Both the position numbers and the translations under genes were made by a program. The notes under the pieces are model-generated. The model was not told where the DNA came from. It made no database searches and saw nothing but the letters and a program-made list of their open reading frames with translations. Below, one piece after another: positions 42,757 to 42,830 of a DNA stretch of 42,830 bases. How positions within the stretch are numbered: position 1 is the first letter of the stretch; each line of letters starts with the position of its first letter. This stretch comes from Vibrio rumoiensis 1S-45 (lineage in GTDB: Bacteria; Pseudomonadota; Gammaproteobacteria; Enterobacterales; Vibrionaceae): contig NZ_AJYK02000029.1 in assembly GCF_000286955.2 (NCBI RefSeq), positions 1 to 42,830 of the forward strand, read 5' to 3'.

Positions 42757-42830
42757 TACGTTAGCCTCTTGTATTACTGCAGCATGACATAACGTTATAC
42801 TTCTAACTAGAATTAGAATAAATCAATGAG

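Noticed and set aside
1..42830. CRISPR arrays, insertion sequences, toxin-antitoxin or defence systems
   Set aside because: No regularly spaced repeats, transposase genes or paired small toxin/antitoxin ORFs were seen; the NYN protein stands alone without an antitoxin partner.

Overview
The window is a typical gamma-proteobacterial chromosomal segment. It is AT-rich, densely coded and almost free of mobile DNA. Protein families and gene order point to the Vibrionaceae, most likely an Aliivibrio (fischeri/salmonicida/logei-like) species. Vibrio-type signatures include the tonB-exbB-exbD-hutBCD // hutXZ heme cluster, hutA beside a divergent LysR gene, trxC divergent from a second fabH, nadE divergent from a nadD-like gene, several small Vibrio-type DUF proteins (DUF3389, DUF2986, DUF2789) and a palindromic intergenic repeat. 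From memory, many orthologues lie on the second chromosome of V. cholerae; I cannot tell which replicon this is.

Layout. 1-60: last 18 nt of a tRNA gene (probably tRNA-Leu) and its terminator. 0.2-5.4 kb: secreted choice-of-anchor I protein, MaoC-like hydratase, PpiC, a stand-alone EAL phosphodiesterase and a lipase-like hydrolase. 5.5-8.7 kb: methionine sulfoxide repair pair msrPQ, divergent from a cytochrome b561-yceI operon. 8.7-12.7 kb: nadE and a NadD-like protein (NAD metabolism), a cupin protein, a PlsC-like acyltransferase and a YfcZ-family protein. 12.8-18.7 kb: the heme uptake cluster. TonB/ExbBD energise the outer membrane, HutBCD carry heme across the inner membrane, and HutX/HutZ receive and degrade it; both arms diverge from a Fur-box-like region. 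19.1-25.1 kb: M48 lipoprotein protease, thioesterase, SgrR-type regulator, CutA, NYN-domain protein and queD-queE (queuosine). 25.1-31.5 kb: MFS transporter, trxC / fabH, a two-gene YeeE/YedE sulfur transporter, pxpA and galE. 31.7-35.3 kb: a 25-codon membrane microprotein, the heme receptor hutA with a near-consensus Fur box, and a divergent LysR gene. 35.4-42.8 kb: a PatZ-type acetyltransferase, SPOR lipoprotein, ddl, an atypical tyrosine recombinase, yciH, a cystatin-like lipoprotein and a small TolA-C-terminal-like secreted protein.

Functional theme: two Fur-linked heme loci (receptor and transport/degradation) about 14 kb apart, plus envelope redox repair, NAD and queuosine metabolism. 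I found no CRISPR array, insertion sequence, prophage or clearly new multi-gene system. The most unusual items are single genes: a bacterial cystatin-like lipoprotein, a tyrosine recombinase with an altered catalytic box, a NadD-like enzyme with an altered HxGH motif, a PatZ protein that keeps the acyl-CoA-synthetase histidine, and an unlisted 25-residue membrane peptide.
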